From assembly GCF_026559675.1 (NCBI RefSeq), contig NZ_CP092891.1, forward strand, positions 3,224,001 to 3,288,000: DNA of 64,000 bases, read 5' to 3'. Below, piece by piece: positions 44,688-54,743 of the stretch. Origin of the DNA: Microbacterium oxydans. Its GTDB lineage: Bacteria; Actinomycetota; Actinomycetes; Actinomycetales; Microbacteriaceae. Under the pieces are notes generated by a model. That model had not been told where the DNA came from. It saw only the letters and a list, made by a program, of their open reading frames with translations, and searched no databases. Position 1 is the stretch's first letter. Every line of letters begins with the position of its first letter. A program made the translations under genes and the position numbers.

Positions 44688-44920
44688 GCCCGGCCGAGAG
44701 CGACGACGAGTTCACCGGCATCCACTGCCGACTCGACGAGCTGCTCGCCGACCGAGGGATGACGCTCACCGAGCTGAGCGCCGCGGTCGGCGTGAGCATC
44801 GTGAACCTCTCGGTGCTGAAGAACGACCGCGCCCGCGCGATCCGGTACTCGACGCTGCGGGCGATCTGCGAGGCGCTCGACTGCGAGGTCGGGGAGCTGC
44901 TCGTGCTCGCCGAGCGCTGA
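44684..44920 (+). CDS. Small XRE-family HTH regulator (YozG-like)
   Basis: 78 residues from GTG 44684. Almost the whole protein is one XRE HTH domain: CRLDELLADRGMTLTELSAAVGVSIVNLSVLKNDRARAIRYSTLRAICEALDCEVGELL. Such short HTH proteins are regularly encoded beside DUF2975 genes. It probably binds the inverted repeat at 42564-42600 and autoregulates the operon. Confidence 0.9.
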   Translation: MSPAESDDEFTGIHCRLDELLADRGMTLTELSAAVGVSIVNLSVLKNDRARAIRYSTLRAICEALDCEVGELLVLAER

Positions 44921-45031
44921 CGCAACAGCCGCGTCATTGTTCGTCATCTCCGCCCAGGGAATTCTCAGGAACTCTTAGCGTTGAGCCTCATGGCGTGCAC
45001 TCGGCGCGCCGCGATTCTGGAGTCCCCCTCA

Positions 45032-46456
45032 ATGAGCACCACCGCACGCGCCCAGAAGGCGCCTGATACCCGCGGACCGGTCCGGAAGCTGCTGACCTCG
45101 TTCGGCTTCCAGATCCTCGCCGCCCTCGTCCTCGGCATCGCCGCCGGTCTGATCGGCCGCCAGCTCGGCGCCACGGCGGACAACCCGACCGGCCTCTCCG
45201 CCACGCTGGACACGATCGGCAACTCGTACGTGACGCTGCTGCGTGCCGCCGTCGTCCCGCTGATCTTCACGGCCATCGTCGCGAGCATCTCGAACCTGCG
45301 CCGCGTGCAGAACGCCGCGCGCCTGGCCGGCCAGACGATCCTGTGGTTCGCGATCACCGCGTTCATCGCCGTGATCATCGGCATCGGCCTCGGCCTCGTG
45401 ATCCAGCCGGGCAACCGCGCCGGCGAGGGCCTCGAGACCGGTGACCCTTACACGGTCGGCACCTGGTGGAACTTCCTGCTGGGCCTGATCCCGCAGAACT
45501 TCCTCGGCCTCACCGTCAGCACCTCGCCCGGCGCCGCCGACGACACCTTCTCCTCGAGCGTGGGCTTCAACATCCTGCAGGTCATCGTGGTCGCGGCCGT
45601 CGTCGGCATCGCGGCGCTCAAGGCCGGCAAGAAGGCGGAGCCCTTCCTCGTCTTCACGGAGTCGCTGCTGAAGGTCATCCAGCGCGTGCTGTGGTGGATC
45701 ATCCGCATCGCCCCGCTCGGCACGTTCGGCCTCATCGGCTCGGCCGTGATCAAGTACGGCTGGGAGAAGCTCGCCGCCCTCGGCTGGTTCGCCGCCGCGA
45801 TCTACATCGGCCTCGCCCTCGTGCTGTTCGTCGTCTACCCGATCCTGGTCAAGACGCACGGCCTGTCGATCAAGCAGTACTTCTCGGGTGTCTGGCCGGC
45901 CGTACAGCTGGCCTTCGTCAGCCGCTCCTCGATCGGCACGCTGCCCCTCACGGAGCGCGTCACCGAGCGCAACCTCGGTGTGCCCCGCTCGTACGCGTCG
46001 TTCGCCGTCCCGCTCGGCGCGACCACGAAGATGGACGGCTGCGCCGCGATCTACCCGGCCATCGCCGCGATCTTCGTCGCGCAGTTCTTCGGCATCGAGC
46101 TCAACTTCGTGCAGTACCTGCTGATCGTGATCGTCTCGGTCGTCGGCTCGGCCGCCACCGCCGGCACCACGGGCGCGGTCGTCATGCTCACGCTCACGCT
46201 GTCGACCCTGGGCCTGCCGCTCGAGGGCGTCGGCCTGCTGCTCGCGATCGACCCGATCCTCGACATGGGCCGCACCGCGGTCAACGTCGCCGGTCAGGCA
46301 CTGATCCCGACGATCGTCGCCAAGCGCGAGGGCATCCTGAACGAGGATCTCTACAACGCGCCGCGCGAGGGCCTGCCCTTCGCCGACGACTCCGGCGACG
46401 ACGACGCTCCGGAAGCGGATGCCGCCTCGGACAAGGAGCCGGTCAGCGCCCGCTGA
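45032..46456 (+). CDS. Dicarboxylate/amino-acid:cation symporter (DAACS family)
   Basis: 474 residues from ATG 45032 (TGGAG upstream); an earlier start at 44990 or 44981 cannot be excluded. GltP/DctA-like: SYVTLLRAAVVPLIFTAIVASI, VPLGATTKMDGCAAIYPAIAAIF in hairpin/TM7, SVVGSAATAGTTGAVVMLTLTL in HP2 and LLAIDPILDMGRTAVNVAGQAL in TM8, which bind substrate and cations. It imports acidic amino acids or C4-dicarboxylates with Na+ or H+. The C-terminal tail is unusually acidic (about 15 Asp/Glu). Confidence 0.92.
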   Translation: MSTTARAQKAPDTRGPVRKLLTSFGFQILAALVLGIAAGLIGRQLGATADNPTGLSATLDTIGNSYVTLLRAAVVPLIFTAIVASISNLRRVQNAARLAGQTILWFAITAFIAVIIGIGLGLVIQPGNRAGEGLETGDPYTVGTWWNFLLGLIPQNFLGLTVSTSPGAADDTFSSSVGFNILQVIVVAAVVGIAALKAGKKAEPFLVFTESLLKVIQRVLWWIIRIAPLGTFGLIGSAVIKYGWEKLAALGWFAAAIYIGLALVLFVVYPILVKTHGLSIKQYFSGVWPAVQLAFVSRSSIGTLPLTERVTERNLGVPRSYASFAVPLGATTKMDGCAAIYPAIAAIFVAQFFGIELNFVQYLLIVIVSVVGSAATAGTTGAVVMLTLTLSTLGLPLEGVGLLLAIDPILDMGRTAVNVAGQALIPTIVAKREGILNEDLYNAPREGLPFADDSGDDDAPEADAASDKEPVSAR

Positions 46457-46475
46457 TCGCACTCCCGCCGCACAC

Positions 46476-46512
46476 AGAGCGCCCCGCCCCTTTCTCGGGG
46501 GCGGGGCGCTCT
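46476..46512. terminator. Bidirectional terminator between symporter and antiporter genes
   Basis: AGAGCGCCCCGCCCC (46476-46490) and 46498-46512 form a perfect 15-bp stem with the loop TTTCTCG, between convergent genes. Confidence 0.85.
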
Positions 46513-46522
46513 CATGTCCGCG

Positions 46523-48253
46523 TCAGGCGCGTCCGGGCTGACGCGTGGCACCGCGGGTGTCGAGCGCGAGCTCCTCGGCATCCATCGCGGCGATCAGCTC
46601 GCGCATGACCTCCTCGTCGAGGTTCCCGGCGTCGCGCTCGGCGAGCAGGATCTCGCGGCGCACCTGCAGCCATCCCCTCGACAGGGCGACGAGGTCTTCG
46701 TACGACGGCCGGCTCGCGGCGTCCTCCACCTTCTGCGCCTCATCGGTGTCCTTCTCGACCCGGGTCATGCGCCTCGTGAACGCATCGAACACGCTGAGGT
46801 CGACCTCGCCGTACTTCGCCTCCCACTCGACGCGCTTCTCGGCGAGGTAGGCCTTGCCCGCCTCGCGGCTCTTCTGCCGGACGGCCTCGAGGGCGATCCG
46901 ATCCTCTTCCTCGTCGACGTCGCTGGCGATGCCGAGCGCGCGGATCAGCATCGGGAGCGTCAGCCCCTGGATCAGCAGGGTGCCGACCGTGACGATGAAG
47001 GCGACGACGACGATCGCGTGCGAGGCCTCGGCATCGAGCGTCGCGAGGTCGGCCGCCGCCACCGCGATCGCGAGCGTGACCACGCCGCGCATCCCGGCCC
47101 AGGAGATGACGGCGCTGTCCTTCCAGGTGAGCTGGAGTCCCGCCATCTGCTCGCGCACGATGTGGGAGCGCAGCTCATCCGCCGTGTAATTGCTCCATCG
47201 ACGCGACTTCCGGTGACGCTTCTCGAACTCGCCGGCCTCGACGCCGCGGTCCCACCGTTCGAGCCGCTTGCGGTCCTGGAAGTTCGCCCACGCGCTGGTC
47301 GGGTAGATGTAGAGCGGACGCACGACGAGCACCACGAGCAGGACCGCACCCGAGAGCAGCAGGATCTGCCCCACGGACTCGCTGCCGAGGTCGCGGAGCA
47401 CGCGCGGGAACTGCAGCCCGATGTACGCGAAGACGAAGCTCTCCAGCAGCAGGTCGGCGGAGAGCCACAGCGGCTTCTCCTGCTGACGGGTCGTGTAGTC
47501 GGTGCGTGGGGAGTTGTAGCCGACGTAGAGGCCCATCGCGACGACGGCGAGCACGCCGGATCCGAGCAGGTGCTCGGCGATCGCGTAGGCGCCGAACGGG
47601 GCGAGGAGGCCGAACGTGCCGATCACGACGGGATCGCTGATGCGGGTGCGCAGCTGGTGCAGGACGATCCCGAACACGAGCCCGACCGCGACACCGACGC
47701 CGACGGCGACGAGGAACTGCCAGATCCCACCCCAGACCGAGACGGTCGCACCGGCGAGGATCGCGGCGAACACCCGGTACAGCGTGAGCGAGGTCGCATC
47801 GTTGATCAGACTCTCGCCGGAGAGCACAGTCATGATGCGCCGAGGCAGCCCGAGTCGACGGCCGATCGCCGCGGCGGACACCGCGTCCGGCGGGGCCACG
47901 ATCGCGCCGAGCAGCAGGGCTCCCGGGAGGGTGAGGGACGGCAGGATCCACCACGCCACGAAGCCGACGGCGACGGCGGTGAGGAGCACGAGCCAGATCC
48001 CGAGCCGGCGGATCTGCGGCAGGCTGCGCTTGAAGCCGACGAACGACACGTCGAGCGCGGCCGAGTACAACAGCGGCGGCAGCACCAGGCTCAGCAGCAC
48101 GTGCCCGTCGATGTCGAGATCGGGCACGAACGGCAGGAAGGACGCGGCGAGCGCCACGATCGTCACGAGCAGCGGTGCCGGCCATCCCCGCCAGCGCGCG
48201 AACGCGGCGATGGCGACCGACCCGACGAGGACGTAGAAGATGCCTGCTTCCAT
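46523..48253 (-). CDS. Na+/H+ antiporter, CPA1 family
   Basis: 576 residues from ATG 48253. Twelve or so TM helices in the first 430 residues. Conserved CPA1 motifs: ALLLGAIVAPPDAVSAAA, LSGESLINDATSL with the ND pair of the ion site, and WAGMRGVVTLAIAVAA. A cytoplasmic tail of about 140 charged residues follows, rich in Arg/Glu and probably helical. It exchanges cytoplasmic Na+ (or K+) for protons. Start region is divergent from the LLM oxidoreductase with only about 20 bp between. Confidence 0.92.
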   Translation of the reverse strand: MEAGIFYVLVGSVAIAAFARWRGWPAPLLVTIVALAASFLPFVPDLDIDGHVLLSLVLPPLLYSAALDVSFVGFKRSLPQIRRLGIWLVLLTAVAVGFVAWWILPSLTLPGALLLGAIVAPPDAVSAAAIGRRLGLPRRIMTVLSGESLINDATSLTLYRVFAAILAGATVSVWGGIWQFLVAVGVGVAVGLVFGIVLHQLRTRISDPVVIGTFGLLAPFGAYAIAEHLLGSGVLAVVAMGLYVGYNSPRTDYTTRQQEKPLWLSADLLLESFVFAYIGLQFPRVLRDLGSESVGQILLLSGAVLLVVLVVRPLYIYPTSAWANFQDRKRLERWDRGVEAGEFEKRHRKSRRWSNYTADELRSHIVREQMAGLQLTWKDSAVISWAGMRGVVTLAIAVAAADLATLDAEASHAIVVVAFIVTVGTLLIQGLTLPMLIRALGIASDVDEEEDRIALEAVRQKSREAGKAYLAEKRVEWEAKYGEVDLSVFDAFTRRMTRVEKDTDEAQKVEDAASRPSYEDLVALSRGWLQVRREILLAERDAGNLDEEVMRELIAAMDAEELALDTRGATRQPGRA

Positions 48254-48273
48254 GCCATAACGGTAGCGGGGGA

Positions 48274-49353
48274 ATGACGGCATACAGCCGCGCGTTGCAG
48301 CGAAGGATGCCCGCTACAGCTCTCTCCGTCCTCGACCTCGTCCCGGTTCGCACCGGCCAGACCAGCGCCGAGGCCATCGCCGCCTCCCTGTCCCTCGCCG
48401 AGACCGCCGACCGCCTCGGCTACCGCCGGTACTGGTTCGCCGAGCACCACAACATGCCGGCCGTGGCATCCACCACTCCCCCGGTGCTGATCGCCGCCGC
48501 GGCCACCCGCACCTCGCGGCTGCGTCTCGGCTCGGGCGGCGTGATGCTCCCCAACCACGCCCCGCTCATCGTCGCCGAGCAGTTCGCCGCCCTCGAGGCG
48601 GTCGCCCCGGGGCGCATCGACCTGGGCCTCGGCCGCGCTCCCGGCAGCGACCCCGTGATCACGCAGCTGCTGCGTGGCTCGGGCACCACGAGCGACGTCG
48701 AGCAGTTCCCGCGCCACGTGCAGGACATCGCGGCGCTGCTCTCCGGCGACGGAGCGACCGTGCGCTTCACCTCGGGCGGCGAGTACACCGTGCGGGCGAC
48801 GCCGTCCGCAACCGGCTCCCCCGAGGTGTGGCTGCTCGGGTCGAGCGACTACTCGGCGCAGCTCGCCGCCTCGCAGGGCCTGCCCTACGTGTTCGCGAAC
48901 CACTTCTCCGGCCAGGGCCTGGAGCGTGCGCTCGACCTGTACCGCACCGGCTACCGTCCGAGCGAGGAGCACCCCGAGCCGCGCACCTTCCTCACCGTGA
49001 ACGCGGTCGCCGCGCCCACGCAGGAGGAGGCGGAGGCCCGCGCCCTGCCGCAGCTGCGGATGATGGCGCGCCTGCGCCTGAACCAGCCGCTGGTCGCCCT
49101 CGAGACGGTCGAGGAGGCGCTCGCCGCCCCGACGGATCCCGCCACCGACGAGGTCGTGCAGGCCGCCCGCTCGCGCTGGTTCGTCGGCACGGGCGAGAGC
49201 GTGGCCGCCGAGGTGCGCGCCTTCGCCGAGCGGTACGGGGTCGAGGAGGTCATGCTCTCGCCGGTCGCCGGCGCCTACGAGGCCGAGGCGAAGGACGACT
49301 CTCCCGGTCGCGCACAGACGCTCGAGCTGATCGCCGCCGCCCTCCCGGTCTGA
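48274..49353 (+). CDS. LLM-class flavin-dependent oxidoreductase
   Basis: 359 residues from ATG 48274; ATG 48307 (MPATALSVLDLVPV) is also possible, and neither has a well-spaced ribosome binding site. Luciferase-like barrel: YRRYWFAEHHNMPAVASTTPPVLIAAAA, LRLGSGGVMLPNHAPLIVAEQFAALEAVAPGRIDLGLGRAPGSDP, and PEVWLLGSSDYSAQLAA. FMN-dependent monooxygenase of unknown substrate; the MPAVA-type subgroup is common in actinobacteria. Confidence 0.9.
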   Translation: MTAYSRALQRRMPATALSVLDLVPVRTGQTSAEAIAASLSLAETADRLGYRRYWFAEHHNMPAVASTTPPVLIAAAATRTSRLRLGSGGVMLPNHAPLIVAEQFAALEAVAPGRIDLGLGRAPGSDPVITQLLRGSGTTSDVEQFPRHVQDIAALLSGDGATVRFTSGGEYTVRATPSATGSPEVWLLGSSDYSAQLAASQGLPYVFANHFSGQGLERALDLYRTGYRPSEEHPEPRTFLTVNAVAAPTQEEAEARALPQLRMMARLRLNQPLVALETVEEALAAPTDPATDEVVQAARSRWFVGTGESVAAEVRAFAERYGVEEVMLSPVAGAYEAEAKDDSPGRAQTLELIAAALPV

Positions 49354-49488
49354 CCGCCCCCGCCGCTCGCCGTCCTGTCAAGCCCTGGCTTTCCGGGTAC
49401 GGCAGGCGTAGCGTCGCGAACAGTTCCGTCGACAGGGGCGTCGCCCCTCGGCGAGCGCACTGTCTGCGGCAGCGGAAGGAGTTCGATC

Positions 49489-49698
49489 ATGAGCACCACC
49501 AAGACTCTCGCCCTCTGGGTCGCCTACGGCCCGAACGGGGTGGTCGGCAGCGTCCGCCACGACGAGGACGGATACACGGTCACGATGGTCGGGTCAGACG
49601 CCTCGACCGGCACCTATCCGAGCCTCGCCTCGGCGAAGGGCGCCCTGCACTCGCACATGGCTCCGGGCAGCGACTGGCCGCGTTTCCAGGAGCACTGA
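49489..49698 (+). CDS. Small hypothetical protein (69 aa)
   Basis: Starts after a strong ribosome binding site (GGAAGGAGTTCGATC). The sequence looks like a small compact beta domain: LALWVAYGPNGVVGSVRHDEDGYTVTMVGSD, then a helical SLASAKGALHSHM and WPRFQEH. Methionines and aromatic residues are evenly spread, as in real proteins. No signal peptide or cysteine. The pattern resembles small conserved actinobacterial proteins, but I cannot name a family. Confidence 0.7.
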   Translation: MSTTKTLALWVAYGPNGVVGSVRHDEDGYTVTMVGSDASTGTYPSLASAKGALHSHMAPGSDWPRFQEH

Positions 49699-49743
49699 AC
49701 CACGGCATCCGTCTGACCGTGCTGGGCGGTCGGGCGGGTGACG

Positions 49744-50685
49744 TCAGACTTCCGGTTCGCCGGAGACGATGCCCCGCAGCCAGTCGCGTGCCTCGACGAA
49801 CACGTCGTCGGAATAGCGGTCCGGGTACTGCACGATCTGCCGGTCGGCGCGTGGGTACGACCCGAGGAACACGACGCGGGGGCTGAAGCGGCGGATGCCG
49901 AGCAGCGCGTCGGCCATCCGCTCGTGCTCGATGTGCCCGTCCGCGTCGATCACGAACCGGTAGCGGCCGAGCTCGTCGCCGATGGGCCGCGACTCGATCA
50001 GCGACAGATTGATGCCGCGGGTCGAGAACTGCTCGAGCATCTCGAGGAGGGACCCGGGGTGATCGTGCGGGAGTTCGACGATCAGCGAGGTCTTGTCGGC
50101 GCCGGTCGGCTCCGGGGAACGGGTCGTGCGCGTCACGAGGACGAAGCGGGTCACGGCCTGCGCGTTGTCGCCGATGCCCTCCGCGAGGACCTCGACGTCG
50201 TAGTGGTTCACGATGCCCGGCGCCGCGATCGCGGCCTGCGCGGGGAGCGTGCCGTCGAGCACCCCGATCGCGGAGGCGACGTTGCTCGCCGCCGGGATGT
50301 GCGAGTGGGAGGGCACGTTCGCGCCGAGCCAGCCGTGGCACTGCGCGTACGCGACCGGGTGCGCCGCGATCACCTCGACCTGGTCGAGTGTGGTGCCCCG
50401 CGGGGCGACGAGCACGAAGTTCACGCGCACCAGGTACTCGCCGATGATGCGCAGACCCGGGAGGGTCGCGAGAGCGTCCTGCGTCGTGGAGACACCGCCC
50501 TCGATCGAGTTCTCGATCGCGATCATGGCGGCGTCGCTGCGGCCCTCGAGCACGTCGGCGAGGGCCTCGCCCACGTTGTGCACGGGACGCCATTCCTGAC
50601 CGCGGGCCTCGGCCACCTGATCGAGCGCCGCCTCCGTGAAGGTTCCGGCAGGGCCGAGATAGCTGTAGGTGCGGCGTTCAGTCAC
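49744..50685 (-). CDS. pheA: Prephenate dehydratase
   Basis: 313 residues from GTG 50685 (AAGGTG 6 nt upstream). [15 protein letters not shown] at the N-terminus, [16 protein letters not shown], and the catalytic [10 protein letters not shown]. The C-terminal ACT domain has [18 protein letters not shown] and [21 protein letters not shown], where ESRP binds phenylalanine for feedback inhibition. It converts prephenate to phenylpyruvate. No chorismate mutase domain is fused. The frame stays open far upstream, antisense to the phosphoglucomutase gene; this is not coding. Confidence 0.96.
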   Translation of the reverse strand: MTERRTYSYLGPAGTFTEAALDQVAEARGQEWRPVHNVGEALADVLEGRSDAAMIAIENSIEGGVSTTQDALATLPGLRIIGEYLVRVNFVLVAPRGTTLDQVEVIAAHPVAYAQCHGWLGANVPSHSHIPAASNVASAIGVLDGTLPAQAAIAAPGIVNHYDVEVLAEGIGDNAQAVTRFVLVTRTTRSPEPTGADKTSLIVELPHDHPGSLLEMLEQFSTRGINLSLIESRPIGDELGRYRFVIDADGHIEHERMADALLGIRRFSPRVVFLGSYPRADRQIVQYPDRYSDDVFVEARDWLRGIVSGEPEV

Positions 50686-50772
50686 GGGTTTCACCTTAGC
50701 CCTCGCCGGCCCGGCCGATCTTCGGATGACATCCCGGATGCGGTCCTGCCGATCAGGGGGCAGACTGAGGAT

Positions 50773-52416
50773 ATGACCAGCCGTGCCGGCCTCCCCGCGG
50801 AGGAAAGTGACCTGATCGACGTCGACGAGCTGATCGCCGCCTACTACGACCGCACGCCGAACCCGGAGGTCGCCTCCGAACGGGTCGTGTTCGGCACCAG
50901 CGGCCATCGCGGCTCGTCCCTGTCGAACAGCTTCAACGAGAACCACATCCTCGCCACCACGCAGGCGATCGTCGACTACCGCACCGCGCAGGGCATCAGC
51001 GGCCCGCTGTTCCTCGGCCGCGACACCCACGCACTGTCGCTGCCCGCCGAGCGCAGCGCGATCGAGGTGCTGCTCGCGAACGGCGTGGACGTGCGTGTCG
51101 ACTCGCGGGACTCCTGGGTCCCCACTCCGGCACTCAGCCACGCGATCCTCACCTACAACCGCGACCTCGCGGCCGACGACCCGGGTCGCGCCGACGGCAT
51201 CGTGGTCACCCCCTCGCACAACCCGCCGCGCGACGGCGGATTCAAGTACAACCCGCCGCACGGCGGCCCCGCCGACACCGACGCCACCGGCTGGATCGCG
51301 GATCGCGCGAACGCGCTGATCGCCGCGGGGCTCGAGGGCGTCAAGCTCGAGCGCTTCGCCGACATCGACTGGGACGCGATCACCGGCTACGACTTCCGCG
51401 ACGCCTACGTGCGCGACCTGCCGACGATCATCGACATCGACGCGATCCGCAACGCCGGAGTGCGCATCGGCGCCGACCCGCTGGGCGGCGCGTCCGTCGA
51501 GTACTGGGCACTGATCGCCGAGATGCACGACCTCGACCTCGACGTCGTGAACCCCGAGGTCGACCCGACCTGGCGCTTCATGACCCTGGACTGGGACGAG
51601 AAGATCCGGATGGACCCGTCGTCGCCCTCGGCGATGGCATCGCTGGTCGCGAAGAAGGGCTCCTACGACGTCCTCACCGGGAACGACGCCGACGCGGATC
51701 GGCACGGCATCGTCACGCCGGACGCCGGGCTGATGAACCCGAACCACTACCTGGCCGTCGCGATCGACTACCTGTTCTCGCACCGCCAGGGCTGGCCCCG
51801 CGACGCCGCGATCGGCAAGACGCTGGTGTCGTCGATGATCATCGACCGCGTCGCCGAGTCGCTCGGCCGCCGTCTGCTGGAGGTTCCGGTCGGGTTCAAG
51901 TGGTTCGTGCCAGGACTGCTCGACGGCTCGGTGGCGTTCGGGGGCGAGGAGTCCGCCGGAGCGTCGTTCCTCCGCAAGGACGGCTCCGTGTGGTCGACCG
52001 ACAAGGACGGCATCCTGCTCTGCCTGCTCGCGGCCGAGATCATCGCCGTGACCGGCAAGACACCGTCGGAGCGCTACGCCGAGCTGGAGCAGGCGTTCGG
52101 CGCCTCCGCGTACCAGCGCGTCGACGCTCCCGCGACCCCCGAGCAGAAGGCGACCCTGGAAAAGCTCGCCCCCGAGACCGTGACGGCGACCACGCTCGCC
52201 GGCGAGGACATCACCGCGAAGCTCTCCCATGCCCCGGGCAACGGCGCCGCGATCGGCGGCCTCAAGGTGCAGACCGAGCACGCCTGGTTCGCGGCACGCC
52301 CGTCGGGCACCGAAGACGTCTACAAGCTGTACGCCGAGAGCCTGCGCGGCCCGGAGCACCTCGCCGAGGTGCAGGCCGAGGCGCGCGCCGTGGTGTCCGC
52401 CGCGCTGGAGGGCTGA
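50773..52416 (+). CDS. pgm: Phosphoglucomutase, alpha-D-glucose-specific
   Basis: 547 residues, the usual length. [21 protein letters not shown] near the start, the phosphoserine loop [13 protein letters not shown], metal loop [11 protein letters not shown], sugar loop [12 protein letters not shown] and phosphate loop [15 protein letters not shown]. It interconverts glucose-1-P and glucose-6-P, linking glycogen and UDP-glucose supply to central metabolism and to the galTKE genes nearby. Confidence 0.97.
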   Translation: MTSRAGLPAEESDLIDVDELIAAYYDRTPNPEVASERVVFGTSGHRGSSLSNSFNENHILATTQAIVDYRTAQGISGPLFLGRDTHALSLPAERSAIEVLLANGVDVRVDSRDSWVPTPALSHAILTYNRDLAADDPGRADGIVVTPSHNPPRDGGFKYNPPHGGPADTDATGWIADRANALIAAGLEGVKLERFADIDWDAITGYDFRDAYVRDLPTIIDIDAIRNAGVRIGADPLGGASVEYWALIAEMHDLDLDVVNPEVDPTWRFMTLDWDEKIRMDPSSPSAMASLVAKKGSYDVLTGNDADADRHGIVTPDAGLMNPNHYLAVAIDYLFSHRQGWPRDAAIGKTLVSSMIIDRVAESLGRRLLEVPVGFKWFVPGLLDGSVAFGGEESAGASFLRKDGSVWSTDKDGILLCLLAAEIIAVTGKTPSERYAELEQAFGASAYQRVDAPATPEQKATLEKLAPETVTATTLAGEDITAKLSHAPGNGAAIGGLKVQTEHAWFAARPSGTEDVYKLYAESLRGPEHLAEVQAEARAVVSAALEG

Positions 52417-52484
52417 GAGCCGCGTCGAGCGTGCGTCCCGCTCCGGTCAGGAACGGCGGCGCGACTCAGGAACGGCGGCGCGGG

Positions 52485-53591
52485 TCAGGATGCGGCGCGG
52501 GCGAGGACGGCCCCGGCGTCGCGTAGCCACCGGGCGGGTTCGGCGAGCGCGGCATCCGCCGACCCGGCGAGATCGGTGAGCGACGCGGAAGCGGAGAACA
52601 GGGCGGTGTCGGCGTCGGCGGTGATGCGTCCGGCGGCGAGCATCGCGCGAGCGCCCGCCTCCGCGGCGAGCCCCGCCAGGTACGAGGGCACCTTGCCGTC
52701 GCCGGACTGTCCGTCGTAGGACCCCTCGCCGGTGACGACGACATCCGCGAGGGCGATCGCCTCGGGCAGGCCGATGAGCTCAGCCACCTCGGCGGCACCC
52801 GGGGCGAGCACGCCGCCCCACATGCGGAGCGCGGCACCCGTACCACCCGCGGCGCCGTTGCCGGGGCCGGCCGGGTCGACGTCCAGCAGCTGTGCGAGTC
52901 GACCCAGCCCGGCGTCGACGAGCGCGATGTCCTCCGCCGCGCGCAGCCCCTTCTGCGGACCGAACACCGCGGCGGCACCGCGCGGGCCCGTGAGCGGGTT
53001 CGTGACGTCGGTGAGCACCCGCACCTCCGGCGCCGCGCGCAGCTCGGTCAGGTCGACCGAGGCGATGTCGGCCAGCCCGCGCGCCCCGCGTGCGACCGGA
53101 GCGCCGGCGGCGTCGAGGAACCGCGCGCCGAGCGCCGCGAGCATCCCGGTGCCGCCGTCCGTGGAGGCGCTCGAACCGATGCCGATGACGAGGCGGGAGA
53201 CGCCGTGATCGAGGGCCGCGGCCATGGCCTGTCCCAGCCCGGTGGTGTCGGCGTCCCAGGGGCGCAGCTCCGCCAGCAGCTCGATGCCCGAGGTCGAGCC
53301 GAGGTCGACGACGGCGGACCCGGATGGGGCGTCCGCCGTCGGCGGGAGGAGCAGCCAGGCGGTGTCGATCCGCGAACCGGCGGGTCCGTCGACCGACACC
53401 GGGATCCGTCGCGCGCCGGGCACCGCCGCCGCGAACGCCGCCACCGTGCCCTCTCCGCCGTCCGCCATGGGCCGGTGCACGAACTCGGCGGCCGGGTCGA
53501 CCGATGCCCAGCCCTCGGCCAGCGCGGCCGCGGCATCGGCCGCCGTGATCGTGCCCTTGAAGCTGTCCGGCGCCAGGACGACCCTGGTCAA
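52485..53591 (-). CDS. Glycerate 2-kinase (GlxK/GarK family)
   Basis: 368 residues. TTG start overlapping the stop of the LacI gene (TTGA). Family motifs: VLAPDSFKGTITAADAA, RPMADGGEGTVAA, VIGIGSSASTDGGTGMLAALGARF, DVTNPLTGPRGAAAVFGPQKG and VVVTGEGSYDGQSGDGKVP. It phosphorylates D-glycerate to 2-phosphoglycerate. Placed last in a sugar-catabolic operon, it suggests that this pathway yields glycerate or tartronate semialdehyde. Confidence 0.93.
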   Translation of the reverse strand: MTRVVLAPDSFKGTITAADAAAALAEGWASVDPAAEFVHRPMADGGEGTVAAFAAAVPGARRIPVSVDGPAGSRIDTAWLLLPPTADAPSGSAVVDLGSTSGIELLAELRPWDADTTGLGQAMAAALDHGVSRLVIGIGSSASTDGGTGMLAALGARFLDAAGAPVARGARGLADIASVDLTELRAAPEVRVLTDVTNPLTGPRGAAAVFGPQKGLRAAEDIALVDAGLGRLAQLLDVDPAGPGNGAAGGTGAALRMWGGVLAPGAAEVAELIGLPEAIALADVVVTGEGSYDGQSGDGKVPSYLAGLAAEAGARAMLAAGRITADADTALFSASASLTDLAGSADAALAEPARWLRDAGAVLARAAS

Positions 53592-54658
53592 CTCGCGATC
53601 CCCGGCGTGCTCGCACGCACGACGATCTCGAGCGGCAGCGGCGCCTGCACCCAGTCGCTGTCGACCGTCGCGCGGAACGCCTGGTATCCGACCTCGCTCA
53701 GCGGCACGCGCACCGTCGTCAGGGCCGGGGCCACATCGCTGCTCGCGGGCACATCGTCGAAGCCGCAGACCGCGATGTCGGCGCCGACCTCGCGACCGGA
53801 ATCACGGATCGCGGACATCGCGCCGATCGCGACGACATCGCTGATCGCGAAGACCAGCGTGCCCGCGGGAACCCCCTCGGCGAGAGCCGCCGTCATGGAC
53901 ACCGCCCCGGAATCGCGCCGGAAGTCACCGCGGTGCACGGCGGCGATCGCACCGCCGGCCGCCTCGAACCCGGCACGGAATCCCGCCAGACGATCGTCCG
54001 AGGTGCGCACGCCCTCCGCGGCTCCGAGCACGACGGCGGACCGGTAGCCGAGCTCCGCCATCCGCCTTCCGAGGGCCTCGGCGCCCGCGCGGTTGTCGAT
54101 CTCGATGCGGCGCTCTCCGTCGCCGTCGGGCCCGAAAGCGACGACCCGACCGCCCAGACGCGCGAACTCCGCGAGCTCGTGCGCCGTGTCCGCCTCCATC
54201 GGCTCCTGCGTGCGGGACGCGGCGAGGATCAGTCCCCGCGGCCGCTGTCCGCGCAGTGCCCGGACGATCCGTGCCTCGCGTGCCTGGTCGCGCTCCGTGA
54301 TCGCGATGGTCACGACCAGCCCGTGCTCGTCGGCGCCGCGCGCGACTCCCGAGGCGATGAGGCCGAAGTAGGGGTCGGCGATGTCGGCGACGAGCAGGGC
54401 GATGACGGGCGAGGTGCCGCGGGCGGTCGCCTGCGCCGAAACGTTCGTCGTGTAGCCGAGCTTCGCGGCGGCGGACTCCACGCGTTCGCGGAAGGACTCC
54501 GCGACCTTGCGCTCGGATCCGTTGAGGACGCGCGAGGCGGTGGCCAGGGAGACGCCGGCCTCGCGAGCCACGTCGTGCAGGGTGGGCGCGGCCCCGCGGC
54601 CGTGACGAGGGGCGCGGATCGTGGACGACCGCTCCGCGGACGATGCGGGCTTTGTCAT
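53588..54658 (-). CDS. LacI-family regulator of the DUF993/Gfo-Idh operon
   Basis: 356 residues from ATG 54658. An unusual N-terminal extension of about 25 residues rich in Ser/Arg precedes the HTH PTLHDVAREAGVSLATASRVLNGSERKV. Effector domain: ALLVADIADPYFGLIASGVARG, FGFDD-type CGFDDVPASSDVAPALTTVRVP. It is coupled to the glycerate kinase gene. Likely responds to the sugar handled by the upstream enzymes. Confidence 0.92.
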   Translation of the reverse strand: MTKPASSAERSSTIRAPRHGRGAAPTLHDVAREAGVSLATASRVLNGSERKVAESFRERVESAAAKLGYTTNVSAQATARGTSPVIALLVADIADPYFGLIASGVARGADEHGLVVTIAITERDQAREARIVRALRGQRPRGLILAASRTQEPMEADTAHELAEFARLGGRVVAFGPDGDGERRIEIDNRAGAEALGRRMAELGYRSAVVLGAAEGVRTSDDRLAGFRAGFEAAGGAIAAVHRGDFRRDSGAVSMTAALAEGVPAGTLVFAISDVVAIGAMSAIRDSGREVGADIAVCGFDDVPASSDVAPALTTVRVPLSEVGYQAFRATVDSDWVQAPLPLEIVVRASTPGIAS

Positions 54659-54743
54659 GCCCCAGAGCCTACTTCCCGACACGGCCGCACGTCGGTCACG
54701 CCCGGCCGGGAGCATGACCGACGCGCGGATGCCGGAGACGTGC

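Noticed and set aside
50686..52359. Long upstream extension of the pheA frame on the minus strand
   Set aside because: It lies entirely opposite phosphoglucomutase, shows no motifs, and the GTG at 50685 with its ribosome binding site begins the real dehydratase.
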